Source: Planctomycetaceae bacterium (GTDB lineage Bacteria > Planctomycetota > Planctomycetia > Pirellulales > Pirellulaceae). Taken from it: a stretch of DNA of 64,000 nt. Shown piece by piece: positions 16,599-25,458 of the stretch. Under the pieces are notes generated by a model. That model made no database searches and was not told the DNA's origin. It worked only from the letters and a program-made list of their open reading frames with translations. Location of the stretch: the NCBI GenBank assembly GCA_016794985.1, contig JAEUIQ010000051.1, positions 58,289 to 122,288 of the forward strand, given 5' to 3'. Positions within the stretch are counted from its first letter, which is position 1; the number at the start of each line of letters is the position of its first letter. The translations under genes and the position numbers were made by a program.

Positions 16599-16713
16599 AC
16601 CGCCAGAGGGCTGGCGAGGCACAATACCGCCAGAGGGCTGGCGATGCACAATGCCACCAGGGGACAGGGGACTGGCGCGGCACAATACCGCCAGGGGGCT
16701 GGCGAGGTACAAT
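16599..16713. repeat. Tandem array of four hairpin units
   Basis: Units of 27 bp at 16599-16625, 16626-16652 and 16687-16713 read ACCGCCAGAGGGCTGGCGAG plus a CACAAT-like end. A degenerate 34-bp unit lies at 16653-16686. Each unit carries the inverted repeat CGCCAG-AGGG-CTGGCG. The array ends about 55 bases from the secDF stop codon, so transcripts from secDF would run into four stem-loops. Confidence 0.85.
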
Positions 16714-16768
16714 GCCGCCTTCCACTATGTTCTAGGTTTTAGGGCAGCGCCTGATTCTTTGCGAACCA

Positions 16769-19700
16769 TTAGGCCTCTTCCGGCTTGGCCTCTACGACGG
16801 GTTGAACGTCGATAAACTTGTATCGCATCAAGTACAACAAGATCGGCGAGGCCACAAAAATCGAGCTGTACGTACCGGTGATGATTCCGATCGCCAAAGA
16901 GAAGGCGAACGCATGGATCGAATCACCACCCCAACCGTAAAGGATGAACACGACGATAAAGGTCGTAAACGAAGTCAGCGTCGTGCGGCTCAGTGTCTGG
17001 ACAACTGATGCGTCGATCATGTCGCCAGTGAACCTGTGGCTGCGCCCGCGAACCTCTCGAATGCGGTCAAAAACCACGATCGTGTCGTTCAACGAATACC
17101 CGACTACCGTCAACAACGCGGCCACGACCGACAAGCTGATCTTGAAGTTGTCAATCAACAAGACACCACCGACCGCTTGATAGATCCAGTGGCTAAGTGC
17201 AATCGCCCCAATCACAATCGCCACGTCATGGATCAACGCGGCCACCGCGGCAACACCGAACCAGATATGTTGGAACCGGAACCAAATGTACAGGACAATT
17301 CCGACCAAGCTGGCCAACAAAGCTGCCAAAGCTTGCAGCTGCGCGCGACCAGCGACCTGAGAACCGAAACTTGAAGCACTCGGGAAAAAAGGTTCTGAAG
17401 ACAACTTCGCGGTCATGCGATCGACTACTGCTTGCACATCTGCCAACGTGGAAGCTCGCATCTGGGCTTTAAAGCTCTTATCCCGACCAGAACCATTGAC
17501 AGCGGTCACCAAAATTCCTTCCTCAGGAATCCCCAATTCCAAGGCGTCGGCGACTTCCATCAACTGCCCGTGAACGGTTTCGGTCGCGACTTCCAACTTG
17601 AAGGTCAGGTCAAATTCGCCCAAGACACCGGTGGTTGGCGCTGGGGCGGTTGCCGGATCTTGCGCCGGGACGGACGGTGGCAAACTCGGCACCGACGGCA
17701 AGCCGGAGGGTGGTAGGCTTTCCGTGGGAGGTTGCTGTGCGGTCGGGTTTTCTGTCGGCAATGTTTTGGCAGGATCCTCGGTGGCTGGCGGATCTTGTTT
17801 GGGGGATTCTGCTGCGGAGGGAGCGCCTTCCTGTGGCGGTGGGGATTCACCCTGTTGGTCGGACTCAGGGCCTTTCGTTGCTTGCTCGTCTTGAGGCAAA
17901 CCGCGCAGCCCGATCGAGGTATAAATCGGAGCACTCATCGTCGGCCAAGATTTGATTTGGTTTTCGGAAGTCGCCGGGGCGTCGCTGCCAGCTTCGCGAA
18001 CAGCCGACGCTTCCACTTCCAATCGAATCAACTTGTCACCGAAGGTTTCCTTAATGATTTGCTTGAGATCACGAAATTCGGAGGTTTGTTCCCCTTCCGG
18101 TACGGAAAGCGTGGATTCGACTTTGAAATAGGTGCCCGCCGGATACTCCTCAGAGCTCAACGCCGACACAATCATGGGAATTTCTTCGCCATTTTCACCG
18201 ACCAGTTTTTGCTTGCTTAGCTCGGCTGCCACGGCTTCTTGAGTCGTTGGGGCGACCATAACGCAGCGGACCGAAGAACCACCTCGCAAGTCGTAGTCGA
18301 AGATTTCGCCACCACGAATGACGGCCAAGACCAACGAAACTGCCACCAGCACAGAACTGATGGGCAACAACAAATGGCCCATGCCGACGATGTTCAACTG
18401 TTTGAGGTTGAAAACTTGCAGCATCTTGAGGCCCTTGATCATGCGTCGTCGTTCCAACCAGTCGAACAGGACGCGCGAGACAAAGACCGCGGTGAACATG
18501 CCGGTCAGAATGCCGAGGATCAACACGACGGCGAAGCTTTTGAGTTGTTCGGTTCCGATCACGTACAAAACAATCGCGGTCAACAGCGTCGTGACGTTCG
18601 CATCAATGATCGTGGCCGAAGCACGATCAAAACCGTTGCGAATTGCCATCCGCAGTGCGGTGCCTTTTTCCATTTCCTCGCGGATGCGCTCAAAAATCAA
18701 GACGTTGGCATCGACGCTCATACCGACGATCAACACAAAGCCGGCCAAACCGGTCAAAGTGATCGCTTGCCCAACTGCCATGACGCCCGCACAAACCAGG
18801 AGGATGTTGAGCAGCAAGGCCGCACAAGCAATCGCGCCGCTCCATTCGTAGTAATAAACCAACATGAAGGCCAATACCAACAGGATTGAAATGACCATCG
18901 CGTAAATGCCGCGCTGTTGCATTTCCACACCCAAGTTGCTTTGGACCGAGTCCAGGCTGATATAGTCCTTCTTCAGAGCCACCGGAATGCGACCTGCATT
19001 GAGGATCGCGACGGTGTCTTCAACTTCAGCGCGCGTGAAGTTTCCTTCGATAATCCCGCGATCTTGGATCGCCGAATTAAGCGCAGGAGCCGTCATGATG
19101 CTGCCGTCTAGGACGACGGCCATGAAGTGCTTTTCTTGCCCGACAGGTCGATAAAAGTCCGTGAAGCGGAACATGTTGCTGGCCCCGCCCGAAGTCATGG
19201 TAAACTCGACAATCGGCTGGAATCCTTGCGATCCGACTCGAGTTGAATGGACATGTTCGCCATCAACACGCGAGCGTTCGTTGATTGGTTCCAACAACAA
19301 GATTTGAAGTTGATTGATGCCTTGCTCTTCGGCTAACCTCTTGAGTTCCGCACCGTCTTTTGCGCGTTGATACAGCGTTGGCAATACGATTTGTCCGGTG
19401 GCTCCGTTTCGCACCAAACAAGACGGCAGCGGGACCATGCGATACGGCGGGGTCTCGCCTTCCGCAGCACTCGCTGCGGTTACTTCGGTTCGGCCAATGT
19501 CGTACCAACTCGCGATAACCTTGGCCGGTTCAGTTCCGCTGGCGGGTTCGGTCACCGTTCGCGAGCGGCGGATGGTCAGATCGGTTGATTCGGCTTGCTT
19601 GCTGGCCAACTCTTTGGCTCGAACACCTTCACCCAGATCCGTGGCCACGATCCGGAACTGCAAGAAACCAATCTTGTTCATCTTGTTCCAAATGCGCTGA

Positions 19701-20167
19701 GCTTCCACTTGGTCGACGTCGGGGATGACCACTTCAATTTTGTCGGCACCCAAGCGGCGAATGACGATTTCCAACAAGCCAGTCGGGTCAATCCGATTCT
19801 TCAATTGGCGGATCAAGTCGTCGATTTCAAAACTGCCACGCTCGCCACTGTTGGGATCGTTTTCGTCCACTTTGGAAACGTCAATCTGACCGACGATGAC
19901 CGTACCGCCCTTCAAGTCGACGCCAAAACGAGGCGGCCATTTGGCTCCCAATACCAACAACGATACGAGAATACTGCCAATCACAATGGCAAACCGCCAA
20001 CCGGAGTCGTCCATTCGCGAAGAACGAGCAATCCAATTACCGAGGACCGTCGAAACCACGATGGCAACGACCAACAAGCCGCCGTAAACCCAAGGGTCCT
20101 GCAAAAAAGTCAACCAAGTAGCCGCCTCTGGGGCGGTGGTGGCATCGGAGACGGCTTGAGCTAACAT
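16769..20167 (-). CDS. secDF: Fused protein translocase subunit SecDF
   Basis: RND-type membrane protein of 1132 residues that uses the proton gradient to pull secreted proteins out of the SecYEG channel. The SecD half has the FGVDLKGGTVIVGQID signature (about 78-95), periplasmic domains and six-helix membrane block (VLIVGMSVDANVLIFERIRE). The SecF half starts near 625 (YDLRGGSSV) and has SLNDTIVVFDRIREV and FVVFILYGWGG. Between them the SecF periplasmic region carries a Pro/Ser/Glu-rich insert of roughly 100 residues. The start at 20167 has GGGAA upstream; an in-frame TTG at 20224 is less likely. It follows yajC by 101 bases. Confidence 0.95.
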   Translation of the reverse strand: MLAQAVSDATTAPEAATWLTFLQDPWVYGGLLVVAIVVSTVLGNWIARSSRMDDSGWRFAIVIGSILVSLLVLGAKWPPRFGVDLKGGTVIVGQIDVSKVDENDPNSGERGSFEIDDLIRQLKNRIDPTGLLEIVIRRLGADKIEVVIPDVDQVEAQRIWNKMNKIGFLQFRIVATDLGEGVRAKELASKQAESTDLTIRRSRTVTEPASGTEPAKVIASWYDIGRTEVTAASAAEGETPPYRMVPLPSCLVRNGATGQIVLPTLYQRAKDGAELKRLAEEQGINQLQILLLEPINERSRVDGEHVHSTRVGSQGFQPIVEFTMTSGGASNMFRFTDFYRPVGQEKHFMAVVLDGSIMTAPALNSAIQDRGIIEGNFTRAEVEDTVAILNAGRIPVALKKDYISLDSVQSNLGVEMQQRGIYAMVISILLVLAFMLVYYYEWSGAIACAALLLNILLVCAGVMAVGQAITLTGLAGFVLIVGMSVDANVLIFERIREEMEKGTALRMAIRNGFDRASATIIDANVTTLLTAIVLYVIGTEQLKSFAVVLILGILTGMFTAVFVSRVLFDWLERRRMIKGLKMLQVFNLKQLNIVGMGHLLLPISSVLVAVSLVLAVIRGGEIFDYDLRGGSSVRCVMVAPTTQEAVAAELSKQKLVGENGEEIPMIVSALSSEEYPAGTYFKVESTLSVPEGEQTSEFRDLKQIIKETFGDKLIRLEVEASAVREAGSDAPATSENQIKSWPTMSAPIYTSIGLRGLPQDEQATKGPESDQQGESPPPQEGAPSAAESPKQDPPATEDPAKTLPTENPTAQQPPTESLPPSGLPSVPSLPPSVPAQDPATAPAPTTGVLGEFDLTFKLEVATETVHGQLMEVADALELGIPEEGILVTAVNGSGRDKSFKAQMRASTLADVQAVVDRMTAKLSSEPFFPSASSFGSQVAGRAQLQALAALLASLVGIVLYIWFRFQHIWFGVAAVAALIHDVAIVIGAIALSHWIYQAVGGVLLIDNFKISLSVVAALLTVVGYSLNDTIVVFDRIREVRGRSHRFTGDMIDASVVQTLSRTTLTSFTTFIVVFILYGWGGDSIHAFAFSLAIGIITGTYSSIFVASPILLYLMRYKFIDVQPVVEAKPEEA

Positions 20168-20268
20168 TTTTCGAGTTTCCCAAAATTGCGGACAAAATAT
20201 GGAATCAAAGATCAGGATCGCCAACCATTGGCGTCAAGAAACGTTACAGGCAGAAATCCCAAGTGCGG

Positions 20269-20712
20269 CTACTTGGTTTCCTCGCCCAAATCGCCTTTTT
20301 CCTCGCCGGTCAGCACCCGCGCTATCGAGGACATGGTGACGGTCATGCAACTGCCAGATTTCTCGTCCAGAACCAATTTCACCGACTTGGTTTCCGGGCT
20401 CACGATGGCAACTTTGGCAATGATGCCGCCAACGGTTACCACGCGGTCATTCTTCTTCAACTCTTTGAGCATCTGTTCCCGCTGCTTTTGGTCCTTCGGT
20501 TGGCGCATGACCAACATCATGAAAACCACCATCGCCAACGGCAACAAAATCATAAACCAGAGGTCACCGGTACCGCTGCTCGCCGTGGGCTCGGCGGTCG
20601 CCCCAGCGGTTGTTTTGGCCGTTTCTTGGGCCAATAACAACTCGGGGAACAGCAAGCCTTCCGGTGCCAGCAGGACCACCAATGCGGTGACCAAGCACAC
20701 GTAAAAATTCAT
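20269..20712 (-). CDS. yajC: Preprotein translocase accessory subunit YajC
   Basis: Small membrane partner of SecDF, 147 residues. The core is FMILLPLAMVVFMMLVMRQP (the single helix) followed by KDQKQREQMLKELKKNDRVV and TVGGIIAKVAIV, a typical YajC cytoplasmic part. Ahead of this there is an extra N-terminal hydrophobic stretch (MNFYVCLVTALVVLLAPEG) and a 25-residue Thr/Ala linker, so it is longer than E. coli YajC and may have a cleaved signal or a second helix. It sits upstream of secDF on the same strand, the usual arrangement. Confidence 0.93.
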   Translation of the reverse strand: MNFYVCLVTALVVLLAPEGLLFPELLLAQETAKTTAGATAEPTASSGTGDLWFMILLPLAMVVFMMLVMRQPKDQKQREQMLKELKKNDRVVTVGGIIAKVAIVSPETKSVKLVLDEKSGSCMTVTMSSIARVLTGEEKGDLGEETK

Positions 20713-20820
20713 CGACCACTACACTCGCGTGAAAAAAACACCCCGCCACGCCGATTTCTTCGGCCTGGGAAAACGCCGCCTATAATACGATTCAAACAGC
20801 CAAACAACAAGGCCATCCGC

Positions 20821-21168
20821 TTAACTGTCGCCCGTAAAGCCGTTTTCTAGGAGCAAACGCAGCGCTTCGCTCCCGAGCATTCCAGCTCGGATCCCCAATT
20901 CCTGCGCCGGAATGCTGGCTTCAGCAACTTTCGCGTCCAATAAGTCCTCCGGCTCCCGCAACGGCTGTTCCGGGGTCCCCCGGCAAATGGCGACGGCCAT
21001 CCTAAATTTTCCGGCGATTTGGCAATCGTAGATGCCACAACCGAGGATCCCGCGGTCGGTATGGATCGCACAGTATTGGCCGCCCGGCCAAGAATAGCTG
21101 CATCCCATGGCCTCGCCCTCTGGGGTCTGGATGACTTCCTGACGAACGCGCAGCGATTCGATTCCCAT
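20821..21168 (-). CDS. DUF1805 family protein
   Basis: Cytosolic protein of 115 residues of the DUF1805/YunC family, function unknown. The family-like segment is AIHTDRGILGCGIYDCQIAG, with a Gly-Cys-Gly-Ile-Tyr-Asp core followed by KFRMAVAICRGTPEQPLREP, matching the arrangement of YunC (an alpha-beta fold). A GGGAG ribosome-binding site precedes ATG 21168 by 7 bases. It lies between metG and yajC on one strand (78-base and 108-base gaps). Confidence 0.82.
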   Translation of the reverse strand: MGIESLRVRQEVIQTPEGEAMGCSYSWPGGQYCAIHTDRGILGCGIYDCQIAGKFRMAVAICRGTPEQPLREPEDLLDAKVAEASIPAQELGIRAGMLGSEALRLLLENGFTGDS

Positions 21169-21246
21169 GTCGGCACTCCCGCTTGTAGCTCAATAACTCC
21201 CTCACGCATCGGGCTGAGATTCTTGAGGGAGCAGTCTGACGACGGA

Positions 21247-23307
21247 CTAGTGGATTCGATGGCCCGGTACCGCACCCGAATCCGGCGACAATAGAAACAC
21301 TTCGGTTCCGCCACCGCCTGCGGCGCAAACCATGCCTTCGCTCAAGCCGAATTTCATTTGCCGCGGTTTGAGGTTGGCAACAATGACGACCAGACGCCCG
21401 ACCAAATCGGCCGGCTCGTAGGCCGCCTTGATACCGGCAAAAACTTGACGCGTTTGGTCACCGCCCAGACTAACCACCAATTTCAACAACTTGCGGGCTT
21501 CCGGCACTTCTTCGGCCGAAACAATTCGGGCGACGCGCAAGTCGACTTTGGCGAAATCCTCGATCGTGCATTCGGCGGCCAGCGGCTCCGCGAGCAAGGC
21601 CGCGTCGGAATCGACGGTTGCAGTGGGAGCTACCGCCCCGGAGTCCGAAGTCGCTGCGGCCGAAGCGTTTTCGTGTTTCGTTTCTTCGATCATTTTTTCG
21701 ACATCCTTTATGTCCAAGCGTTGCATGAAGTGGGAGTACGTCCCGATGGTTTGATTCAATAAAGGCACTTGCGCCATTCTCCAATCCTGCAATTCTGCTC
21801 CGAGCAGTTCCGCAGATTGCTGTTGCAAGGTCGGCAAAACCGGCGCCAAATAGATCGCGAGTTGCCGATAGAGATTGAGCGTGATTGTCACGACATCGCG
21901 CAGGCGTTCCGTTTGGTCCGGCGACTTGGCTAACTTCCAAGGCTGAGCCTGATCCACGAACTGATTGGCCCGATCGGCCAATTCCATGATCAAACGCATC
22001 GCTCGACTGAGCTCGCCCGCATCGTAGGCGGCGGCAATCGCATCACTCTGAGCCGCCGCGTACGCAAAACGACCTTCGTCATCTGGGTACTGGGCTGCCA
22101 AGCCAGTTTGTGCTCCGAACTTGGCACACCGGGCGACCAAGTTCACGACTTTGTTGACCAAGTCCGAATTGACCTTTTCAACAAATTCGGGCACGTTCAA
22201 ATCCAAGTCGTCCTGATTGTCGCCCAATTTGGTCGCATAGTAATACCGCAAATACGCGGGTTGCAGATGCTCTAAGTATTTTCGCCCGCGAATGAAGGTG
22301 CCATCACGTTTTGACATCTTCCGACCATTGACCGTCAAGAAGCCATGGACATGAACGCGCGTCGGCAATTCGTATTCGGCTGTGTGAAGAATCGCGGGCC
22401 AAAATAGGGTGTGGAAGTAGACGATGTCTTTGCCAATGAAGTGATGGATCTCCGCGTTGGGATTTCGCCACCAATCGTTCAGGCTTTCGCCGTGGGCTTG
22501 GCACCACTGCCAAGTTGTAGCGATGTAGCCCACCGGTGCATCAAACCAAACATACCAATAATGCCCCGGCTGATCCGGGATCTCGAATCCGAAATACGGG
22601 GCGGTGCGAGAGAGATCCCAATCGCGCAAGGTGTCGCTAAGAAAGTGGCCGCGCAAGTAATTTGCCGTCTCGCTTTGCAAGGTGCCCGGTCGCGCGATCC
22701 AATTCTCCACAATCTCACGACACTTCTCCAATTGGAAGAAAAAATGCGGGGCCGAACGAATCTCTGGTGCGGCGCCAGAAATGGTGCTGACGGGGTCGAC
22801 CAATTCAATGGCGGAATAGGTGTGGCCGCACTTGTCGCAGTTGTCACCCGCCTGGTCCGGTGCACCACACTTTGGGCATTTGCCTTTGACAAACCGATCG
22901 GCCAAAAAAGTCTTCTGCTCGGGGTCGTACAGTTGTTGCACGTCTCGTGAAGCAATCAGTTGCTTGGACAACGCTTGTTGCCAAATCTGAGCGCACAATT
23001 GCCGATTCTCGGCACTGTGCGTGCTGCCATATTGGTCGAACTGAATGTCGAAGCCCGCGAAGTCTTGCTGGTGCTGTCGGTTGATCGTGTCGATCCATTG
23101 CTCTTCGCTAATCCCATTTCTGCGAGCGCTGAGCATGATCGCGGTGCCGTGTGTGTCGTCCGCACATACATAAATCACGCGATGGCCGCGCATTTTTTGA
23201 AAGCGAACCCAAATGTCGGTTTGGATGTACTCGACCAGATGCCCCAAATGGATTGGGCCATTGGCGTAAGGCAAAGCGCTGGTCACCAGGATTTGACGTT
23301 GCGACAT
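21247..23307 (-). CDS. metG: Methionyl-tRNA synthetase
   Basis: Class I aminoacyl-tRNA synthetase of 686 residues that charges tRNA-Met. The HIGH-type motif is [12 protein letters not shown] (about 13-24), the KMSKS-type motif is KMSKRDGTF (about 328), and a zinc knuckle has [18 protein letters not shown] (about 143-160). A C-terminal EMAP-II-like tRNA-binding domain (from about 580, with [20 protein letters not shown] and a GLSEGM end) makes it the long dimerising form. A Ser/Ala/Thr linker joins the parts. AAAGGA lies 5 bases before ATG 23307. Confidence 0.97.
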   Translation of the reverse strand: MSQRQILVTSALPYANGPIHLGHLVEYIQTDIWVRFQKMRGHRVIYVCADDTHGTAIMLSARRNGISEEQWIDTINRQHQQDFAGFDIQFDQYGSTHSAENRQLCAQIWQQALSKQLIASRDVQQLYDPEQKTFLADRFVKGKCPKCGAPDQAGDNCDKCGHTYSAIELVDPVSTISGAAPEIRSAPHFFFQLEKCREIVENWIARPGTLQSETANYLRGHFLSDTLRDWDLSRTAPYFGFEIPDQPGHYWYVWFDAPVGYIATTWQWCQAHGESLNDWWRNPNAEIHHFIGKDIVYFHTLFWPAILHTAEYELPTRVHVHGFLTVNGRKMSKRDGTFIRGRKYLEHLQPAYLRYYYATKLGDNQDDLDLNVPEFVEKVNSDLVNKVVNLVARCAKFGAQTGLAAQYPDDEGRFAYAAAQSDAIAAAYDAGELSRAMRLIMELADRANQFVDQAQPWKLAKSPDQTERLRDVVTITLNLYRQLAIYLAPVLPTLQQQSAELLGAELQDWRMAQVPLLNQTIGTYSHFMQRLDIKDVEKMIEETKHENASAAATSDSGAVAPTATVDSDAALLAEPLAAECTIEDFAKVDLRVARIVSAEEVPEARKLLKLVVSLGGDQTRQVFAGIKAAYEPADLVGRLVVIVANLKPRQMKFGLSEGMVCAAGGGGTEVFLLSPDSGAVPGHRIH

Positions 23308-23736
23308 CCGAGTCCTTTGTTAACGGCGAATAATCGTCAGTCGCCAACCAGACGGCGGGACTTTGGCGATTGTAGGGGCTGTCCGGTGGCCAAGGCGGTT
23401 CCTAACGAAACCTATTTGGCAACTTCGGATTTTAACGCTACTCTGTCCGATGGAGTCGGTCAGAATAAGGGGAGCCTGAGCCAGACCCTCGGTTTTCCGA
23501 TCAGGGTCCTTCAGTCTTGCCCTCTATGGCTGTTACGATCTGTAGGCTGCGACGCGTGTCTCGTCCCACAGGACTGCCGTAGCTGCGGTTGCCAGAATGC
23601 GAGCCCCCAGGGCCTCTCATGTCGGCAATTGTCGCTCCAGCAATCAAGCGAGGCGAAGCACAGACCAGCCATTTTAACGTCGCCGATCGCTCCTTCGAAG
23701 GACGGCAACATCCGAAATCACGCTCCGAGCTACTTC
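23308..23736. other. Intergenic region between metG and the membrane protein gene
   Basis: 429 bases between divergent starts. It includes an inverted repeat TCGCCAA ... TTGGCGA (23341-23369, 15-base loop) close to the metG promoter side, a possible operator or leader stem. An open frame in phase with the membrane protein continues backward through metG, but it lacks start signals and is antisense to metG, so I do not extend the gene. No RNA gene seen. Confidence 0.4.
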
Positions 23737-25458
23737 ATGTCCGAGTTACCTTGGGCCTTCCAGCAGATCGAACCCACGACTTGGGCGTACGTTTCGTCCT
23801 TGTTGATGCTGGCGCTGTTCTTCAAGTTCAGTCGCCTGTGGAGCATGCGCAATCTGGATTTGACTCTGCTTGTTCTCTTGGCGCCGGGGCTTTTGCTCTA
23901 CAACAGCGGCGTCAGCCTGGAGCGCCGCGCTGCGGCCGAATTAGCGGGGCTGGGGCATCCCATCTCGTTGTCGCTGACATCGGGTGGCCTGCTCGAGAAC
24001 CAATCGCCTGCTCCCAACCGTTTGCCCGGCGATAAGTTGATGGCTCCGACCGGACCATTTGATCCTGCCAAGAGCGAGCAACCAGCGAGCAGCGCGGCGT
24101 CGAACGAAAGAGCAGACGATTCGACTCAAACCCAGAAAGTACCACCAACGGAGCCAACTTCCGTTGATGCTCCTCCGACTTCTAAAGAGCTTGATTCGTC
24201 CACTCCAGACGACGCGAACCAACCGCAGGTTCGCGTGACGGATCCGGCAACTGAACCGGGGCTTTCGCCGGACGGACCAGGGCTGGTGTCGGACGATCCG
24301 AATCAAGATGCAAAGAAACTGTGGTTGGCTCGACGTACTTTGAGCCATTCGTTTCTGTACGCGGGCTTTCTGTTCATGCTGGTCGTGGGACTCTTGTTTG
24401 TCGTCCGACTGTTTTTGGACCAGTTGCTCGTGCGTCGACCGGCGTTGGAAACCAATCTGAGTCTGGGCGGATTGTGGTTGTTGGTCGTCAGTCTGCTGAG
24501 CTTCTTGGTTGCCAATATCATGGTCAGCTCGCCAACCAGAACCGATGTCTCTGGGGCGCAGTCCGCGGCCGAGTTGCTGGAGGTCGGTAAATCTTCGACG
24601 CCGATGGCGGAGCAAGAGATGGGCCCCGCCTATCCTTTGTTGCATCTGTTGCCAGTGATTCCGACCATGCTGCGCGACGCGAATTCACGTTTGGGTATGA
24701 ATGCCGTTGAACTCCAAGTCCAACGCAATGCGTCGATGATTTGGGTCGCCAAGCTAATGGCTATCTTGAGCCAATTTGCCATCGTCGCGGGATTGGTTTG
24801 GATGGGTGGCATGCACTTCAGTAGCTGGCAAAACGGTGCTGGTATGGCCACCATTTATCTGATGTTGCCCTATACGGTTCAAATGTCGGGCGCCGTCGAT
24901 CACGTGCTTCCCGGCGCCCTCTTGCTCTGGGCGGTCGTGCTGTATCGACATCCTTTTTGGGCGGGCTTGTTGTTCGGTTTGACGATGGGGTTGGTCTATT
25001 ACCCAATCTTTTTATTGGCGCTCTGGCTCAGTTTCTACTGGGAACGCGGGGTCATGAAGTACTTGGCGGGCGTCGGTGTCACGGTACTGCTGATGATTGT
25101 CAGCCTGCTCTTGTTCTCCACCGAGGATCGAACTTTCGTGCAAAACTTGCAAGGAATGTTCGGCGTGTGGTTGCCACGCGTCAGCGGTTTGAAAGGGATC
25201 TGGGAATTTGGTTGGGATCCGTGGTTCCGCTTGCCAATTCTCGTCGCCTTCGTTTCGTTGGGAACCTCGATGGTGGCTTGGCCAATCCGAAAAACCTTTG
25301 GAACCTTGATGGCTTACAACGCCGCGCTGTTGGTCGCGGTCCAATTCTGGCACGGTTATGGCGGCGGCCTGTTCATGGCGTGGTACTTGCCCTTGACGAT
25401 CGCCACATTCTTCCGACCGGCTGTTCATGAACGAATCGCCCGACATATGGTGTCATGA
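23737..25458 (+). CDS. Polytopic membrane protein of unknown function
   Basis: Product of 573 residues. ATG 23737 is the only methionine start near the first hydrophobic helix, with no clear ribosome-binding site. Two helices at the N-terminus (SSLLMLALFFKFS, LTLLVLLAPGLLLY) are followed by an extracytoplasmic linker of about 150 residues rich in Ser, Pro, Thr and Asp. About eight more membrane helices follow (FLYAGFLFMLVVGLLFVV, FLLALWLSFYWERG, MAWYLPLTIATFF). The multi-helix block with a long loop recalls GT-C glycosyltransferases, but no catalytic motif is clear. It ends 6 bases inside the convergent YfhO-family gene. Confidence 0.78.
   Translation: MSELPWAFQQIEPTTWAYVSSLLMLALFFKFSRLWSMRNLDLTLLVLLAPGLLLYNSGVSLERRAAAELAGLGHPISLSLTSGGLLENQSPAPNRLPGDKLMAPTGPFDPAKSEQPASSAASNERADDSTQTQKVPPTEPTSVDAPPTSKELDSSTPDDANQPQVRVTDPATEPGLSPDGPGLVSDDPNQDAKKLWLARRTLSHSFLYAGFLFMLVVGLLFVVRLFLDQLLVRRPALETNLSLGGLWLLVVSLLSFLVANIMVSSPTRTDVSGAQSAAELLEVGKSSTPMAEQEMGPAYPLLHLLPVIPTMLRDANSRLGMNAVELQVQRNASMIWVAKLMAILSQFAIVAGLVWMGGMHFSSWQNGAGMATIYLMLPYTVQMSGAVDHVLPGALLLWAVVLYRHPFWAGLLFGLTMGLVYYPIFLLALWLSFYWERGVMKYLAGVGVTVLLMIVSLLLFSTEDRTFVQNLQGMFGVWLPRVSGLKGIWEFGWDPWFRLPILVAFVSLGTSMVAWPIRKTFGTLMAYNAALLVAVQFWHGYGGGLFMAWYLPLTIATFFRPAVHERIARHMVS

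Noticed and set aside
16499..16740. Short frames with Pro/Arg repeats across the hairpin array
   Set aside because: They read through tandem repeats in several frames without start or stop logic.
22960..23736. N-terminal extension of the membrane protein into metG
   Set aside because: The extension is antisense to metG, lacks start signals and has no membrane pattern; the start at 23737 fits the first helix.
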